From positions 94,718-158,717 of the forward strand of contig NZ_MUNM01000073.1 in assembly GCF_002286815.1 (NCBI RefSeq): a stretch of DNA of 64,000 nt. The letters run 5' to 3'. The translations under genes were made by a program, and so were the position numbers. This document shows positions 34,791-43,637 of the stretch, in pieces; the first letter of the stretch is position 1, and every line of letters starts with the position of its first letter. The stretch is from Pseudomonas sp. PICF141. GTDB lineage: Bacteria; Pseudomonadota; Gammaproteobacteria; Pseudomonadales; Pseudomonadaceae. The notes beneath the pieces were generated by a model. That model was not told where the DNA came from. It ran no database searches and saw nothing but the letters and a program-made list of their open reading frames with translations.

Positions 34791-35681
34791 TCAACGACCA
34801 AAAGCCCGGGCCAATGCGCTGAAGCTGGGGCCGGCCAGTACGATCAGCAGCGCCGGGAACAGAAACAACATCATTACCACGGACATTTTCGCGGACATTT
34901 TGGAGATGTATTCCTGCAAGCGTGTCAGGCGCCGGTCATCGAGCAGCATTTTGAGCCCCAGCAGCGATTTCATGGCGCCGCCGCCCTGGTGGATCAATTG
35001 CTGAAGAATCACGCAGGTGTCGGTGAACTCGTCCACCGCCAGTAACTGGGTGGCCTTGTTCAGTTCTTCGCCCAGTTCCAGGCCGGAATCGACCCGGGTC
35101 AATATCAGGCGCAGTTCATGGGTCAGGGCCGGCAGTAATTGTTTGCCTTCGATGCTTAGCACTCGCAACGACTGCTCCACCGCCATGCCGGATTCGAACA
35201 GGATGCGCAGCAGTGGAATGAAGGTCGAAATCTCGATCGCCAGTTGTTTTTGTCGACGGTGTGCGGCAATGGCCAGCAAGCGTTTGGGCAGCAAATAACC
35301 GAGGGCGGTGGCGAAGGCCGGGGTGACCCAAGGGTTGTTCACCTGCGTAAAGAACACGCTCTGAATCAATACACTCAGGATCAACGCAAGCACCGGTATG
35401 CCGATCTGGCAGGCGGCGAACAGCGAGCGTTGCCGAGCGCTGCGCCAGCCGAGGCGGTTGAGTAATATTTGGGTTTCGTTGTCCAGTTTGACCGAGCGCT
35501 GACCGATGCGGCTGTTGCCCAGCGCTTGCAACCAGTGACTGACGCGATGGTCGCTCAGCGGTTTGCCGTCAAGGCGTTGAGCCACTTGGCGAGCGCGTCG
35601 ATGTTGGTCCAGCAGCCCACTGAGCAGCAACAGCGTAGCCCCGAGAAACAACAGTGCGCTAATCAGCAGGGCTATTTTCAT
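34791..35681 (-). CDS. tadC: Tad pilus inner-membrane protein TadC
   Basis: The 296-aa GspF-type platform protein has N-terminal hydrophobic helices (MKIALLISALLFLGATLLLL; about 100-140) and a GspF/TadC domain (about 150-265, RILFESGMAVEQSLRVLS). A C-terminal helix (VVMMLFLFPALLIVLAGPSF) completes it. With TadB it forms the membrane platform on which the TadA ATPase works. It overlaps tadB by 4 nt and is the last gene of the leftward tad operon; tadD is not present after it. Confidence 0.9.
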   Translation of the reverse strand: MKIALLISALLFLGATLLLLSGLLDQHRRARQVAQRLDGKPLSDHRVSHWLQALGNSRIGQRSVKLDNETQILLNRLGWRSARQRSLFAACQIGIPVLALILSVLIQSVFFTQVNNPWVTPAFATALGYLLPKRLLAIAAHRRQKQLAIEISTFIPLLRILFESGMAVEQSLRVLSIEGKQLLPALTHELRLILTRVDSGLELGEELNKATQLLAVDEFTDTCVILQQLIHQGGGAMKSLLGLKMLLDDRRLTRLQEYISKMSAKMSVVMMLFLFPALLIVLAGPSFSALARAFGR

Positions 35682-36562
35682 ACGCTACGCAACATGCGCC
35701 ACAGCGCCAGGCAACCCACCACCTGCAGGCCAAACGCGGTCGCGAGCATCATTTGCCCCGAGCTGCTGTTCCACATGGCGAGCAGGTATTTCGGATTGGA
35801 CATCAAGAAGTAGCCGGCCAGCCCCACAGGCATCAGCGCCAGCACCATCGCCGTGATGCGCGTTTCGCCCGTCATGGCGCGCAGTTGGCGGGCAGCCAGG
35901 TCGCGTTCGCGGACCATTTTGATCAGGTTCTCAAACAGCTCACTGGCATTACCGCCGTAGCGGTGATTGACCTTCAGGCCCAGCGCGAACAAGCGAAACT
36001 CGTCTTTCTCGTACAGTTCGGCGAAGTCCGTGACGGCGTCAGGCAGGCTCACGCCCAGGTGCACGTTGCGCTGAACCCGGCCCATGGCGTTTTTCAGTGG
36101 GTCTTCGGCGGCGTCGATGGCGACCAGCACTGCATCGGCCAGGGTGCGTCCAGACTTCAGACTGCGCACCGTGTGATCGAGCATGGGCGGCAGCTGTTCG
36201 ATCATGCGCTTGAGCCGGCGCTGGTAGCACCAACTGATGTACAGCCGCAGCGCCAGGGGCGGTGCCAGCAAAAACACCAGTAAACCGATCCAGCTGGCGA
36301 GGGCAAACCCGAGCAAAATGCCCACGGCCCAGAGCAACAGCCACAACCTCAGGCGCTCGGTGGGACGGCCGAGGCCGGCGCGTAGAAAGGCCCGTTCCAG
36401 GCCAGCCCAGGATGATGTCGCCACCATCCGTTGCGGTTGCCCCTGCATCAAGCGACCGAGGGTTCGATCGATGCCGGTCTGGCGCAGGCCGTTGTAGAAC
36501 AAACGGATCGACACGCCCAGCAATGTCAGGCAAATCAGGATGAGCAGCGCCGGTTTGAGCAT
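35678..36562 (-). CDS. tadB: Tad pilus inner-membrane protein TadB
   Basis: The 294-aa GspF-type protein has a hydrophobic N-terminus (KPALLILICLTLLGVSIRLF), two further helices at about 75-110, a cytoplasmic GspF domain (LPPMLDHTVRSLKSGRTLAD, GGNASELFENL) and two C-terminal helices. It is the partner of TadC in the Flp assembly platform. It starts 11 nt after tadA and overlaps tadC by 4 nt. Confidence 0.9.
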   Translation of the reverse strand: MLKPALLILICLTLLGVSIRLFYNGLRQTGIDRTLGRLMQGQPQRMVATSSWAGLERAFLRAGLGRPTERLRLWLLLWAVGILLGFALASWIGLLVFLLAPPLALRLYISWCYQRRLKRMIEQLPPMLDHTVRSLKSGRTLADAVLVAIDAAEDPLKNAMGRVQRNVHLGVSLPDAVTDFAELYEKDEFRLFALGLKVNHRYGGNASELFENLIKMVRERDLAARQLRAMTGETRITAMVLALMPVGLAGYFLMSNPKYLLAMWNSSSGQMMLATAFGLQVVGCLALWRMLRSV

Positions 36563-36573
36563 GCCGTGATCCT

Positions 36574-37854
36574 TTAGTGCGATAAGGGAGAAAGCGCCGA
36601 TTCGCGACGCAGCTTGTCGCCGGCGGGGTTGGCCGCCTCACGCAGAAAACCGAAACCGGTGCGTCGGTCGAAGCGGAACAGCGTATTGGTCACATACACG
36701 TCATCCCGAATACCCACGACCTCCACCACTTCACTGACACAGCGGCGGCCATCGGGCAGGCGCGTCAACTGAATCACCACGTCCAGCGCGGCACAGATCA
36801 TTTGCCGCAGGGTGCGTTCGGCGATGGTGCGGCCGGTCAGGCCCACCAGGGTCTCCAGGCGCAACAATGCATCCTGGGCGTTGTTGGCGTGCAGGGTGCT
36901 CATGGAACCGTCGTGCCCGGTGTTCATCGCCGTGAGCACGTCGACCACTTCGACACCGCGAATTTCGCCGAGGATTATCCGGTCCGGGCGCATCCGCAGT
37001 GCGTTGCGAATCAGGTCGCTGGCCTTCACTTCGCCGTGGCCTTCGGCATTTGGCGGTCGGGTTTCCAGGCGCACCACGTGAGGATGGCCCAGTTGCAGTT
37101 CGGCCACGTCTTCAATGGTGACCAGGCGTTCGTGAGGGGCGATCAACTGGCTGAGTATGTTCAGCAACGTGGTCTTGCCGGTGCCGGTACCGCCGCTGAC
37201 AAGGATGTTGCAGCGCTTGCCCACGGCCTCCTGAATAAACTCATAGATCGCCTGATCGATGGTTTGCATCGCCATCAGATCGGAGCTCTTGAGCATGTCC
37301 TTGCGGAATTTTCGAATCGACAGGCACGGGCCATCGAGGGCAATGGGCGGAATGATCGCATTGACCCGGCTGCCATCGGGCAGGCGCGCATCGACCATCG
37401 GTGAAGACTCGTCGAGCCGTCGACCCAGGGGCGCGAGAATCCGTTGCATCACCCGCTCGACGTGGTGGTCGTCGATGAAGCGCAGGTCACTGAGGTGCAG
37501 CACCCCCTCGCGTTCGACGAACACCCGGTGCGGGCCGTTGACCAGAATTTCGGTCACCGTTGAATCACGCAGCAACACCTCCAGCGGACCGAAACCGGTG
37601 AGCTCGTCGACAAGTTCCTCGGCCAGTCGCTCCATCTCGTAACGGGAAATCGCCAGGTGCAGACGGGCGATGTATTCGGCGACTTTGTCGATGACGAACT
37701 GCGACAACATTTGCCGCGAACCTTCCAGCAGGTTTTTCCCGGACTCTTCGATGGCGTCGATGATGTAGCGGTGCAGCACCAGCTTCAGGCCTTCATGGTC
37801 GGTATGGCCGGCCGGCCTGTGCGAGGGCGCGCCAAAGAGTTTTTCGCCGCTCAT
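36574..37854 (-). CDS. tadA: Tad pilus assembly ATPase TadA
   Basis: The 426-aa CpaF/TadA secretion ATPase powers Flp pilin polymerisation. The N-terminal domain (about 20-150) contains GFGPLEVLLRD and EILVNGPHRVFVER. The Walker A is ILVSGGTGTGKTTLLN (about 215-230), the Asp box is TIEDVAELQL, and the Walker B is RIILGEIRGVEVVDVL, followed by the His box STLHANN. It overlaps tadZ by 4 nt. All catalytic motifs are intact despite the lost secretin. Confidence 0.95.
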   Translation of the reverse strand: MSGEKLFGAPSHRPAGHTDHEGLKLVLHRYIIDAIEESGKNLLEGSRQMLSQFVIDKVAEYIARLHLAISRYEMERLAEELVDELTGFGPLEVLLRDSTVTEILVNGPHRVFVEREGVLHLSDLRFIDDHHVERVMQRILAPLGRRLDESSPMVDARLPDGSRVNAIIPPIALDGPCLSIRKFRKDMLKSSDLMAMQTIDQAIYEFIQEAVGKRCNILVSGGTGTGKTTLLNILSQLIAPHERLVTIEDVAELQLGHPHVVRLETRPPNAEGHGEVKASDLIRNALRMRPDRIILGEIRGVEVVDVLTAMNTGHDGSMSTLHANNAQDALLRLETLVGLTGRTIAERTLRQMICAALDVVIQLTRLPDGRRCVSEVVEVVGIRDDVYVTNTLFRFDRRTGFGFLREAANPAGDKLRRESALSPLSH

Positions 37855-39056
37855 GGCGCGCCCCTCAATCGGTCGAACCAGCCGGCCTTGGGTTTGTCCA
37901 GTTCTTCGGAGCGTTTGGCCAGGCGTTCGCCGAGGGCGCGCAGGCTTTGGGTCAGGTTTTCGCGCGGGGCCAGTTCGAACAGGCTCAGCCCTTGATTCTT
38001 GGCGTTGAGTCGCACTTCGGGGCTGTAGACCAGGACCGCCATGACCTCCATGCCGAAGCTTTTGCTCAAGGTATCGGAGTCTGGCGCAACGTTGCGCAGA
38101 TAGCGGTCCACCAGCAACCTGGCGTGGTCGAGCTTGAGGCCTTTTTCGCGCCAGCGGCCGAGCACTTCAAGGTTGCGTCGGCAGTCGAGCACATTCTGAT
38201 CGGTGTACCACAGCAACTTGTCGCAATGACTGACGAAGGTACGCAACGCTTCGCTGTCCGACTGGCCAGTGAGGTTCACCACGACGTGCTGGAAATGCTG
38301 GCGCAAGGCGCTGAGCAGCATGTACAGCTCGGCGGCACTGGTCTGTTCCAGCGGTTCGTCGTTGCTGGCGTAGGCGAGAATTCGCAGCCCCGCGTCACAG
38401 GTGGTGAAGGCACTGTCGATCAGCGTCGCGTCCAGGCGCCGCAGATGGCGCAATGCATCGCCGAAATGAAACGAACTCTCCAGCCCCAGCAACGCAAGGC
38501 TGTCGCCACGTGGCAGGCCCAGGTCCAGCAACAATGTCTGCTGACCGCTCTTTTGCACTACGTGCGCCAGGTGGTTGGCGAGCAACGCGCCGTCGGCATT
38601 GCTCTGCGCGCCGTACAGTACGGTCAGGCCGCCTTGTTGGCTCTGTTGCGTGTTCGGCGCCACGGCTGGCAGGCGTTTGCTCAGGCGTCGCACCAGCCCG
38701 GCTACCTCACTGGAACGTGAGCCGTAAGAAACGAAATCCCGCGCGCCGGCACGCATGGCATTGAGCACGAGTTGATTGTCCATGCCGTCGCCCAAGGCGA
38801 CGATCGCCAGCATCGGTTTGGCTTGCAGGGCACCTTCGATCAACGCGCTCTGGGCCACCACATGCTCCCGGTCCAGACCCACGAACACCAGGCTGGCGAA
38901 GGTCACGTCCACCAGCGTCAAGAGTTCATCGAGGTTGCCGCCACCGGCGCTGATCACCCGGCCCAAAGGGGCAAGCGCACCTTGCAGCCACTCGAAGTCG
39001 GTGCTGTTGCGTGTGATCGCGAGGAACGTCTGGCTCAGGTTCTGAGGTTGGCTCAT
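37851..39056 (-). CDS. tadZ: Tad pilus localisation protein TadZ
   Basis: The 401-aa protein has an N-terminal receiver-like domain (about 1-130, lacking a clear phospho-Asp), then a MinD/ParA-like domain (about 140-350, VLYGAQSNADGALLANHLAH). The P-loop is atypical: no GKGGxGKT is seen, consistent with TadZ being a degenerate ParA homologue that places the pilus machine at a pole. The ATG of MSQPQNLS overlaps the stop of a 23-codon remnant (ATGA). It is followed by tadA. Confidence 0.88.
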   Translation of the reverse strand: MSQPQNLSQTFLAITRNSTDFEWLQGALAPLGRVISAGGGNLDELLTLVDVTFASLVFVGLDREHVVAQSALIEGALQAKPMLAIVALGDGMDNQLVLNAMRAGARDFVSYGSRSSEVAGLVRRLSKRLPAVAPNTQQSQQGGLTVLYGAQSNADGALLANHLAHVVQKSGQQTLLLDLGLPRGDSLALLGLESSFHFGDALRHLRRLDATLIDSAFTTCDAGLRILAYASNDEPLEQTSAAELYMLLSALRQHFQHVVVNLTGQSDSEALRTFVSHCDKLLWYTDQNVLDCRRNLEVLGRWREKGLKLDHARLLVDRYLRNVAPDSDTLSKSFGMEVMAVLVYSPEVRLNAKNQGLSLFELAPRENLTQSLRALGERLAKRSEELDKPKAGWFDRLRGAP

Positions 39057-39124
39057 AGCGATAACCCACCGCATGTATCGAAGCCGCCGTTGACGAAAAA
39101 GTACCGCGTGAAGCGTCTGCGCAT
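39053..39124 (-). pseudogene. rcpA: Remnant of rcpA (secretin) between rcpC and tadZ
   Basis: Only 72 nt remain where the about 1.2-kb outer-membrane secretin gene rcpA lies in other Pseudomonas tad loci. A 23-codon frame (starts MRRRFTRYF, ends GGLSL) begins 21 nt after the rcpC stop, with a GAGGACG site upstream, and its stop overlaps the tadZ start (ATGA). A start and an end of an operon-style gene with its middle missing suggest an in-frame deletion. The assignment rests on gene order, not on sequence similarity. Confidence 0.55.
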
Positions 39125-39145
39125 GGAGAAGCGTCCTCGCTGGTT

Positions 39146-40075
39146 TCAGGGTGTTTGTTGGGTGATTTCATTGCCGCGGATGACTTCCACGCTCGACTTG
39201 CGCGGTGCGGCAACGCCCGTGGCGGGTTTGGGGGTGCCGACCAGGGCCAGTTGACTGAATTGCACCAGTTCGCGATGGGCACTGGCCAGGCTCGCTTTTG
39301 AGTCGCGGTTGCCGGCCCAGTATTGGTTCAGGCGTTTTTCTTCGGCGCTGCGCACGGCCAGGCGCAAAACCCCGACCTGAGCCGCGAGCATCAGGCGACT
39401 CAAGAGGGGTTCAGGGACGGCAAGCAAAACGGTGCGAGCGTTGGCGCGCAGTTGGTCTTGCTTGAGTCGCTCCTCGTGGCTGCGCGCCGGGTGGGCAGGC
39501 AGGCCATCGTTCATCAGCCCCAACTGATCACCGACACCGAGCACCCGCAACGCCGGAATCACCACCTGGGCCGATTGCTGGAGGTTGTTGGTGTCCATGC
39601 GCAGAAACAGCAAGACGTCGACATAGTCGCCGGGGCTCAGTTGACCACCGACATTGACCACGTCATCCGCCGCCACGGCGAGGGCACGCTCATCGGGGCG
39701 GATCATTCGCGCCAGCGCACCGCCGGCTTCGAAGCTCTCATCATTGAGCCAGCTGCCGGCAGTCAGTGTGCGCCAGGGCGTACGGCCAATGGCTTGATCG
39801 AGACGTGACAGGCTGCCGGCCGGGGCGGTACGGAGTTTTTCCAGCGTCACGTCGGCGGCGCTGATTTGCTCGAACGGCGCGATGTCACGCAACAGCACAA
39901 CCACTGGCTGGCGAGTCGGGTCGTCTGCTGGCGCCAGTATCGGGGGCGATAAAGTGCCGGATTGCGCGCTGGATTCGGGTGCCGGTTGGCGACTCAATGC
40001 CAGCCCCCAGTAACCGGCAATGATGGCGCCTACCAGAAACAGCCCGGCCAGGCCCATGGTGACGCGACTGTTCAT
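39146..40075 (-). CDS. rcpC: Flp pilus assembly protein RcpC/CpaB
   Basis: The 309-aa CpaB/RcpC protein has one N-terminal helix (VTMGLAGLFLVGAIIAGYWG), a Pro/Ser linker and the CpaB SAF-like domain (QPVVVLLRDIAPFEQISAADV, split by the family pattern, and SPGDYVDVLLFL). RcpC helps stabilise the secretin and pilus modification. The ATG of MNSRVTMG has a GGGAGAG site; the longer frame is unsupported. It is the first leftward gene, divergent from flp. Confidence 0.88.
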   Translation of the reverse strand: MNSRVTMGLAGLFLVGAIIAGYWGLALSRQPAPESSAQSGTLSPPILAPADDPTRQPVVVLLRDIAPFEQISAADVTLEKLRTAPAGSLSRLDQAIGRTPWRTLTAGSWLNDESFEAGGALARMIRPDERALAVAADDVVNVGGQLSPGDYVDVLLFLRMDTNNLQQSAQVVIPALRVLGVGDQLGLMNDGLPAHPARSHEERLKQDQLRANARTVLLAVPEPLLSRLMLAAQVGVLRLAVRSAEEKRLNQYWAGNRDSKASLASAHRELVQFSQLALVGTPKPATGVAAPRKSSVEVIRGNEITQQTP

Positions 40076-40400
40076 GACGGCTCTCCCTTTCCTGCTGCGT
40101 AACGCCCCCAAGAGTTCTAATGAGATGACTTCGCAATCAGGCAGCGATGAACATGGAACTATTTCGCTATTTGACGGTAGCGCAGGTAAAGCAAAAAGCC
40201 ATTACTGGTCGGTAAATATCTGACCCAAAGTAACGGGTTGAAGCCAAAAGCCCTGTTTTATGACGTCGGTGAACCGATTACTACTTAAGTATTAATAGGT
40301 TCTTACAGTTGTTGGTCCGGGGTTTGCCGACAATGCTGATGCTGGCATAGGGGAATCATGTTGCGGCCGTGCAACACTCTCCTGTCATAGGAGACACGTC
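40076..40400. other. Divergent promoter region rcpC-flp
   Basis: A 325-nt, comparatively AT-rich gap. It must hold both the leftward rcpC-tadZABC promoter and the flp promoter. Apart from the 32-bp palindrome at 40271-40302 I see no gene, repeat or clear sigma-70 pair. Confidence 0.6.
40271..40302. promoter_or_regulatory. 32-bp near-perfect palindrome upstream of flp
   Basis: Fourteen of sixteen base pairs match. The ends are GAACC and GGTTC, and the centre is the perfect palindrome TACTTAAGTA. It has no loop, so it looks like a dimer-binding operator rather than an RNA hairpin. It lies 98 nt before the flp ATG. A regulator such as PprB is possible. Confidence 0.65.
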
Positions 40401-40625
40401 ATGTCCTTTACTAAAGTGGTTCAGAAGATCAAATCCGAAATCCATTTGTTCAAAGACCTGGCCAAAGATACGGAGGGGGCCTCGGGTATCGAATACGCGA
40501 TTATTGCGGGCATGGCAGCGGTTGCATTGGTGGTGTTCATGGAACCTATCTCGGGAGCGGTAACCGATATTTTTACCGTGCTCCGGGATTCGCTGGTGCC
40601 TCCTGCTCCTGCTCCTACTCCTTGA
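40401..40625 (+). CDS. flp: Flp type IVb pilin
   Basis: The 74-aa prepilin has a leader of about 26 residues ending in EG. The predicted FppA cleavage precedes ASGIEYAIIAGMAAVALVVF, with the Flp-type Glu-Tyr pair. A short, Pro-rich tail (LVPPAPAPTP) ends it. Flp subunits polymerise into the Tad pilus, which needs TadABC and, in most bacteria, a secretin. A GGAG-type ribosome site is 11 nt upstream. Confidence 0.92.
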   Translation: MSFTKVVQKIKSEIHLFKDLAKDTEGASGIEYAIIAGMAAVALVVFMEPISGAVTDIFTVLRDSLVPPAPAPTP

Positions 40626-40694
40626 TGCCGACAGCTTGCTAACCTGCCAGGGCGGTTCTAACGTCAACGCTTGGTCCATTGCAGGTGTTTATTT

Positions 40695-41105
40695 ATGAAT
40701 GCTCCCGCGCTGCCACGCCAACAGCTGCTTCTGGTCGACGATGAGGAGGATACGTTGCTGGAACTGGCGGAGTTGCTCGAGGGCGAGGGCTTTACTTGTT
40801 TTACGGCAACGTCGGTCAAACACGCTCTGCTGCATTTGACGCGTCATCCTGATATTGCGCTGGTGATTACTGATCTGCGGATGCCGGAGGAAAGTGGCAT
40901 GTCATTGATCAAGCGCTTGCGTGAGCATACGGCCCGTCAGCATTTGCCGGTGATTGTGACGTCGGGGCATGCGGATATGGACGATGTGAGTGATCTGTTG
41001 CGGTTGCAGGTGCTGGATTTGTTTCGCAAGCCGATTTATCACGTGCGGTTGTTGGAGACGTTGAATAATTTGTTTCCGCAGCCGCGGGATTTGGTCAGTT
41101 CCTGA
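40695..41105 (+). CDS. Single-domain response regulator
   Basis: The 136-aa protein is a receiver domain only: LLLVDDEEDTLLELAELL, phospho-Asp in LVITDLRMPEESG, switch Thr/Ser at VIVTSGHAD and Lys in FRKPIYH. No output domain is present. It lies 70 nt after flp and probably shares its transcript. A link to the Tad pilus or to PprA is likely from context but not shown. Start ATG at 40695 has a CAGGTG site. Confidence 0.85.
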   Translation: MNAPALPRQQLLLVDDEEDTLLELAELLEGEGFTCFTATSVKHALLHLTRHPDIALVITDLRMPEESGMSLIKRLREHTARQHLPVIVTSGHADMDDVSDLLRLQVLDLFRKPIYHVRLLETLNNLFPQPRDLVSS

Positions 41106-41129
41106 TTCCTCTGCGGACGCTCTGCGTTT

Positions 41130-41238
41130 GATCGTTCCCACGCTCCGCGTGGGAACGCGTCTACGGACGCTCTGCGTTCGGCTTCTGGGACGCGGAGCGT
41201 CCCGGGCTGCATTTCCACGCCAAGCAGGGGAGCGATCA
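41130..41238. repeat. GATCGTTCCC-type REPIN
   Basis: Arms GATCGTTCCCACGC / CAGGGGAGCGATC with inner GGGACGCGGAGCGTCCC. Third copy of this class in the window. It ends just before the convergent stop of the MaoC gene. Confidence 0.85.
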
Positions 41239-41248
41239 GACCAAACCA

Positions 41249-42103
41249 TCAGGCAACAGGTCGCCACTGCCCCACCATATGCTCCAGCTCTCCCGCGCCC
41301 ATCAACTGAAAATCCCCGCTGGACCCCGGCGCGCTGGACATCAGCGTCACTTCACTGGGAAGGCGCACCGGTTTCCTGAACTGCACTGCAATCTCGACAT
41401 TGGCCGTCGGCAAATGATCGCTCAGGGCTGCCAGCGTGCGGGCCTTGTTCCACAGGCCATGGGCAATGGCGGAAGGGAAACCGAAGAGTTTCGCGCTGAT
41501 CGCACTCAGGTGGATCGGGTTGTAGTCTCCAGACACCTTGGCGTATCGGCGGCCAATGTCCGCGGGTGCTTTCCAGTGGGCCACTTCGGTCAGCGACAGC
41601 GTCGATGCCAACGCGTCCTCGACCGGCTCGCCTTCCAGTTTGACGCCGCGACAGAGCATCTGGCTTTGCGCCTCCCACAGCACGCCCAACTGGTCGTCGA
41701 GCGTCGTCACCAGGTCGAACGTCGCACCCTTGGCATGGGGTTGCAGGTTCTGCACGTTCACGCTGACCCGTACCCGGTGCACACCGCCCATGGGGCGCAA
41801 GATACGGACGCGATTGCTCAAGTGAATCAGCCCCAGCAGCGGAAACGGAAACGCTTTGGCCGTGAGCAATTGCATTTGCAAGGCAAACGCCAGGATATGT
41901 GGATACGTTGGTGGTAGCAGCCCGTTGTCGGCGAAACCACAGACTTTTCGATACGCCTCCAGGCGTTGTGGATCGACATTGACCCAGCAGTGATAACCCA
42001 GCTCGGGCAATGTGGTGCCGGTGATTTTGCGGCGCGTTGCCGCCTTCACATACAGCGTTTGCAAGCCCGGTTCGCTCTCGAGTGTTTGCCAGTGGGTGGT
42101 CAT
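41249..42103 (-). CDS. MaoC-type (R)-enoyl hydratase (HtdX-like)
   Basis: The 284-aa double hotdog protein has the hydratase-2 motif in its second half: KVSGDYNPIHLSAISAKLFG with catalytic Asp and His (about residues 195-200), followed by AIAHGLW. Such enzymes hydrate trans-2-enoyl thioesters to (R)-3-hydroxyacyl thioesters. It starts 2 nt after the FabG4-like gene, so coupling is likely. The order matches mycobacterial htdX-fabG4. The longer in-frame start adds ten residues lying inside the upstream gene. Confidence 0.85.
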   Translation of the reverse strand: MTTHWQTLESEPGLQTLYVKAATRRKITGTTLPELGYHCWVNVDPQRLEAYRKVCGFADNGLLPPTYPHILAFALQMQLLTAKAFPFPLLGLIHLSNRVRILRPMGGVHRVRVSVNVQNLQPHAKGATFDLVTTLDDQLGVLWEAQSQMLCRGVKLEGEPVEDALASTLSLTEVAHWKAPADIGRRYAKVSGDYNPIHLSAISAKLFGFPSAIAHGLWNKARTLAALSDHLPTANVEIAVQFRKPVRLPSEVTLMSSAPGSSGDFQLMGAGELEHMVGQWRPVA

Positions 42104-42105
42104 GG

Positions 42106-43458
42106 TCAGGCTCCCAACACGCTTTGCCCGCACACGCGCAACGCTTGTCCGGTAAACGCTCCGGTGCCTGGTTGTGCCAGCCAGGCCACGGCTTCGGCGA
42201 CGTCTTGTGGCAGGCCGCCCTGACCCAACGAACTCATGCGTCGCCCGGCTTCGCGCAAGCCGAAGGGCAGCTTCGCGGTCATTTGGGTTTCGATGAACCC
42301 TGGCGCCACGGCGTTGATGCTGATGCCGCGCTCACTCAGCAGCGGCGCCCAGGCCTGGGCCAGACCGATCAGCCCGGCCTTGCTCGCGGCATAATTGGTT
42401 TGCCCGCGATTGCCGGCGATGCCGCTGATGGACGCCAGCAGAATCACTCGGCCGTTGTCACGCAAGGTGCCGCTGTCGAGCAGTGCCTTGGTCAGCACTT
42501 GCGGCGCGTTGAGGTTGACCGCCAGCACCGCGTCCCAGAATTCCGGGGTCATGTTGGCGAGGGTTTTGTCCCGCGTAATGCCTGCGTTGTGGACCACGAT
42601 GTCGATGCCGTCGGGCAAGTGTTCGATCAATTGTGCGGCGGCGTCTTCGGCGCAAATGTCCAGGGTGATGCCGCGCCCGCCGAGGCGGGCGGCCAGGGCC
42701 TCCAGATCGCTCCTGGCCTGTGGTACGTCGAGCAGAATTACCTCGGCGCCGTCGCGGGCCAGGGTTTCGGCGATCGAAGCGCCGATGCCGCGCGCCGCGC
42801 CCGTCACCAGCGCCTTGCGTCCTGACAGGGGGCGACTCCAGTCCATCACCTGCGCCTCGCATGCCTTCAAGCGAATGACTTGTCCGGAAATGAACGCGCT
42901 TTTGGGCGAGAGGAAAAACCGCAGAGGGCCTTCCAGTTGATCTTCGGCGCCTTCGCCGACATAGATCAGCTGCAATGTGCCGCCGCTGCGCAGTTCCTTG
43001 GCCAGCGAACGGCTGAAACCTTCTAACGCACGCTGTGCGCTGGCGGCAAACGGGTCGCTCAAGGTCTCTGGCGCCCGGCCAAGAATCACCAGATGCGCAT
43101 GGTGATCGAGGTTTTTCATCAGCGGCTGGAAGAACTCGCGCAGCTGTTTCAACTGATCGACCTGCACCAGGTCACTGGCGTCGTACACCACGGCTTTGAG
43201 TTTCTGGCCGTGGCCGGGAATCCACGCGGTGGCCAGGGTCGGATCGGCGCCATAGCTGTAAATCGTGTCGGTCAGGCGGTTGGCGAGGCTGCTGACCTTT
43301 TCTGTCAGCGGGCCGCCACCAATCAACAACGCCCCCTCGATAGGCCGCAATCGGCCTGCTTGCCAGCGTTCCAGTCGTACCGGCGACGGCAGACCCAGGG
43401 CACCGACCACACGATGGCCGATGGACGAATTGGCGAAGTCGATATAGCGGTCAGACAT
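42106..43458 (-). CDS. Long 3-oxoacyl thioester reductase (FabG4-like)
   Basis: The 450-aa protein is about 200 residues longer than ordinary FabG. The N-terminal half (1-205) is a flavodoxin-like domain. The C-terminal half is a ketoreductase with GRKALVTGAARGIGASIAET (NAD-binding), NAGIT, the catalytic Ser-Tyr-Lys in ASISGIAGNRGQTNYAASKAG and VAPGFIET. This is the architecture of high-molecular-weight FabG (Mycobacterium FabG4), reported to be NADH-dependent for long-chain acyl-CoA. It is probably part of an acyl-CoA elongation or oxidation module with the neighbouring hydratase and thiolase. Confidence 0.88.
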   Translation of the reverse strand: MSDRYIDFANSSIGHRVVGALGLPSPVRLERWQAGRLRPIEGALLIGGGPLTEKVSSLANRLTDTIYSYGADPTLATAWIPGHGQKLKAVVYDASDLVQVDQLKQLREFFQPLMKNLDHHAHLVILGRAPETLSDPFAASAQRALEGFSRSLAKELRSGGTLQLIYVGEGAEDQLEGPLRFFLSPKSAFISGQVIRLKACEAQVMDWSRPLSGRKALVTGAARGIGASIAETLARDGAEVILLDVPQARSDLEALAARLGGRGITLDICAEDAAAQLIEHLPDGIDIVVHNAGITRDKTLANMTPEFWDAVLAVNLNAPQVLTKALLDSGTLRDNGRVILLASISGIAGNRGQTNYAASKAGLIGLAQAWAPLLSERGISINAVAPGFIETQMTAKLPFGLREAGRRMSSLGQGGLPQDVAEAVAWLAQPGTGAFTGQALRVCGQSVLGA

Positions 43459-43637
43459 GGATCACGCTCCGGTAGTTGGGGTTAAAAGTGTGGACCATGA
43501 ATGGCAATTAGTCGCTCAACCCACGAGATACGGCCTACGCTTGATCATTGCAGGTTAGTTTGTAATGGGACTTTCGGGGAGCGCAGGCCCGCTCCCGCGG
43601 GGTTTGGTGTTCATAGTTGATTAAAAGGAGCTTTTTC

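Noticed and set aside
40340..40375. Possible sigma-54 promoter (TGGCA ... TTGC) upstream of flp
   Set aside because: The spacing between the two boxes is far too long for a -24/-12 promoter.
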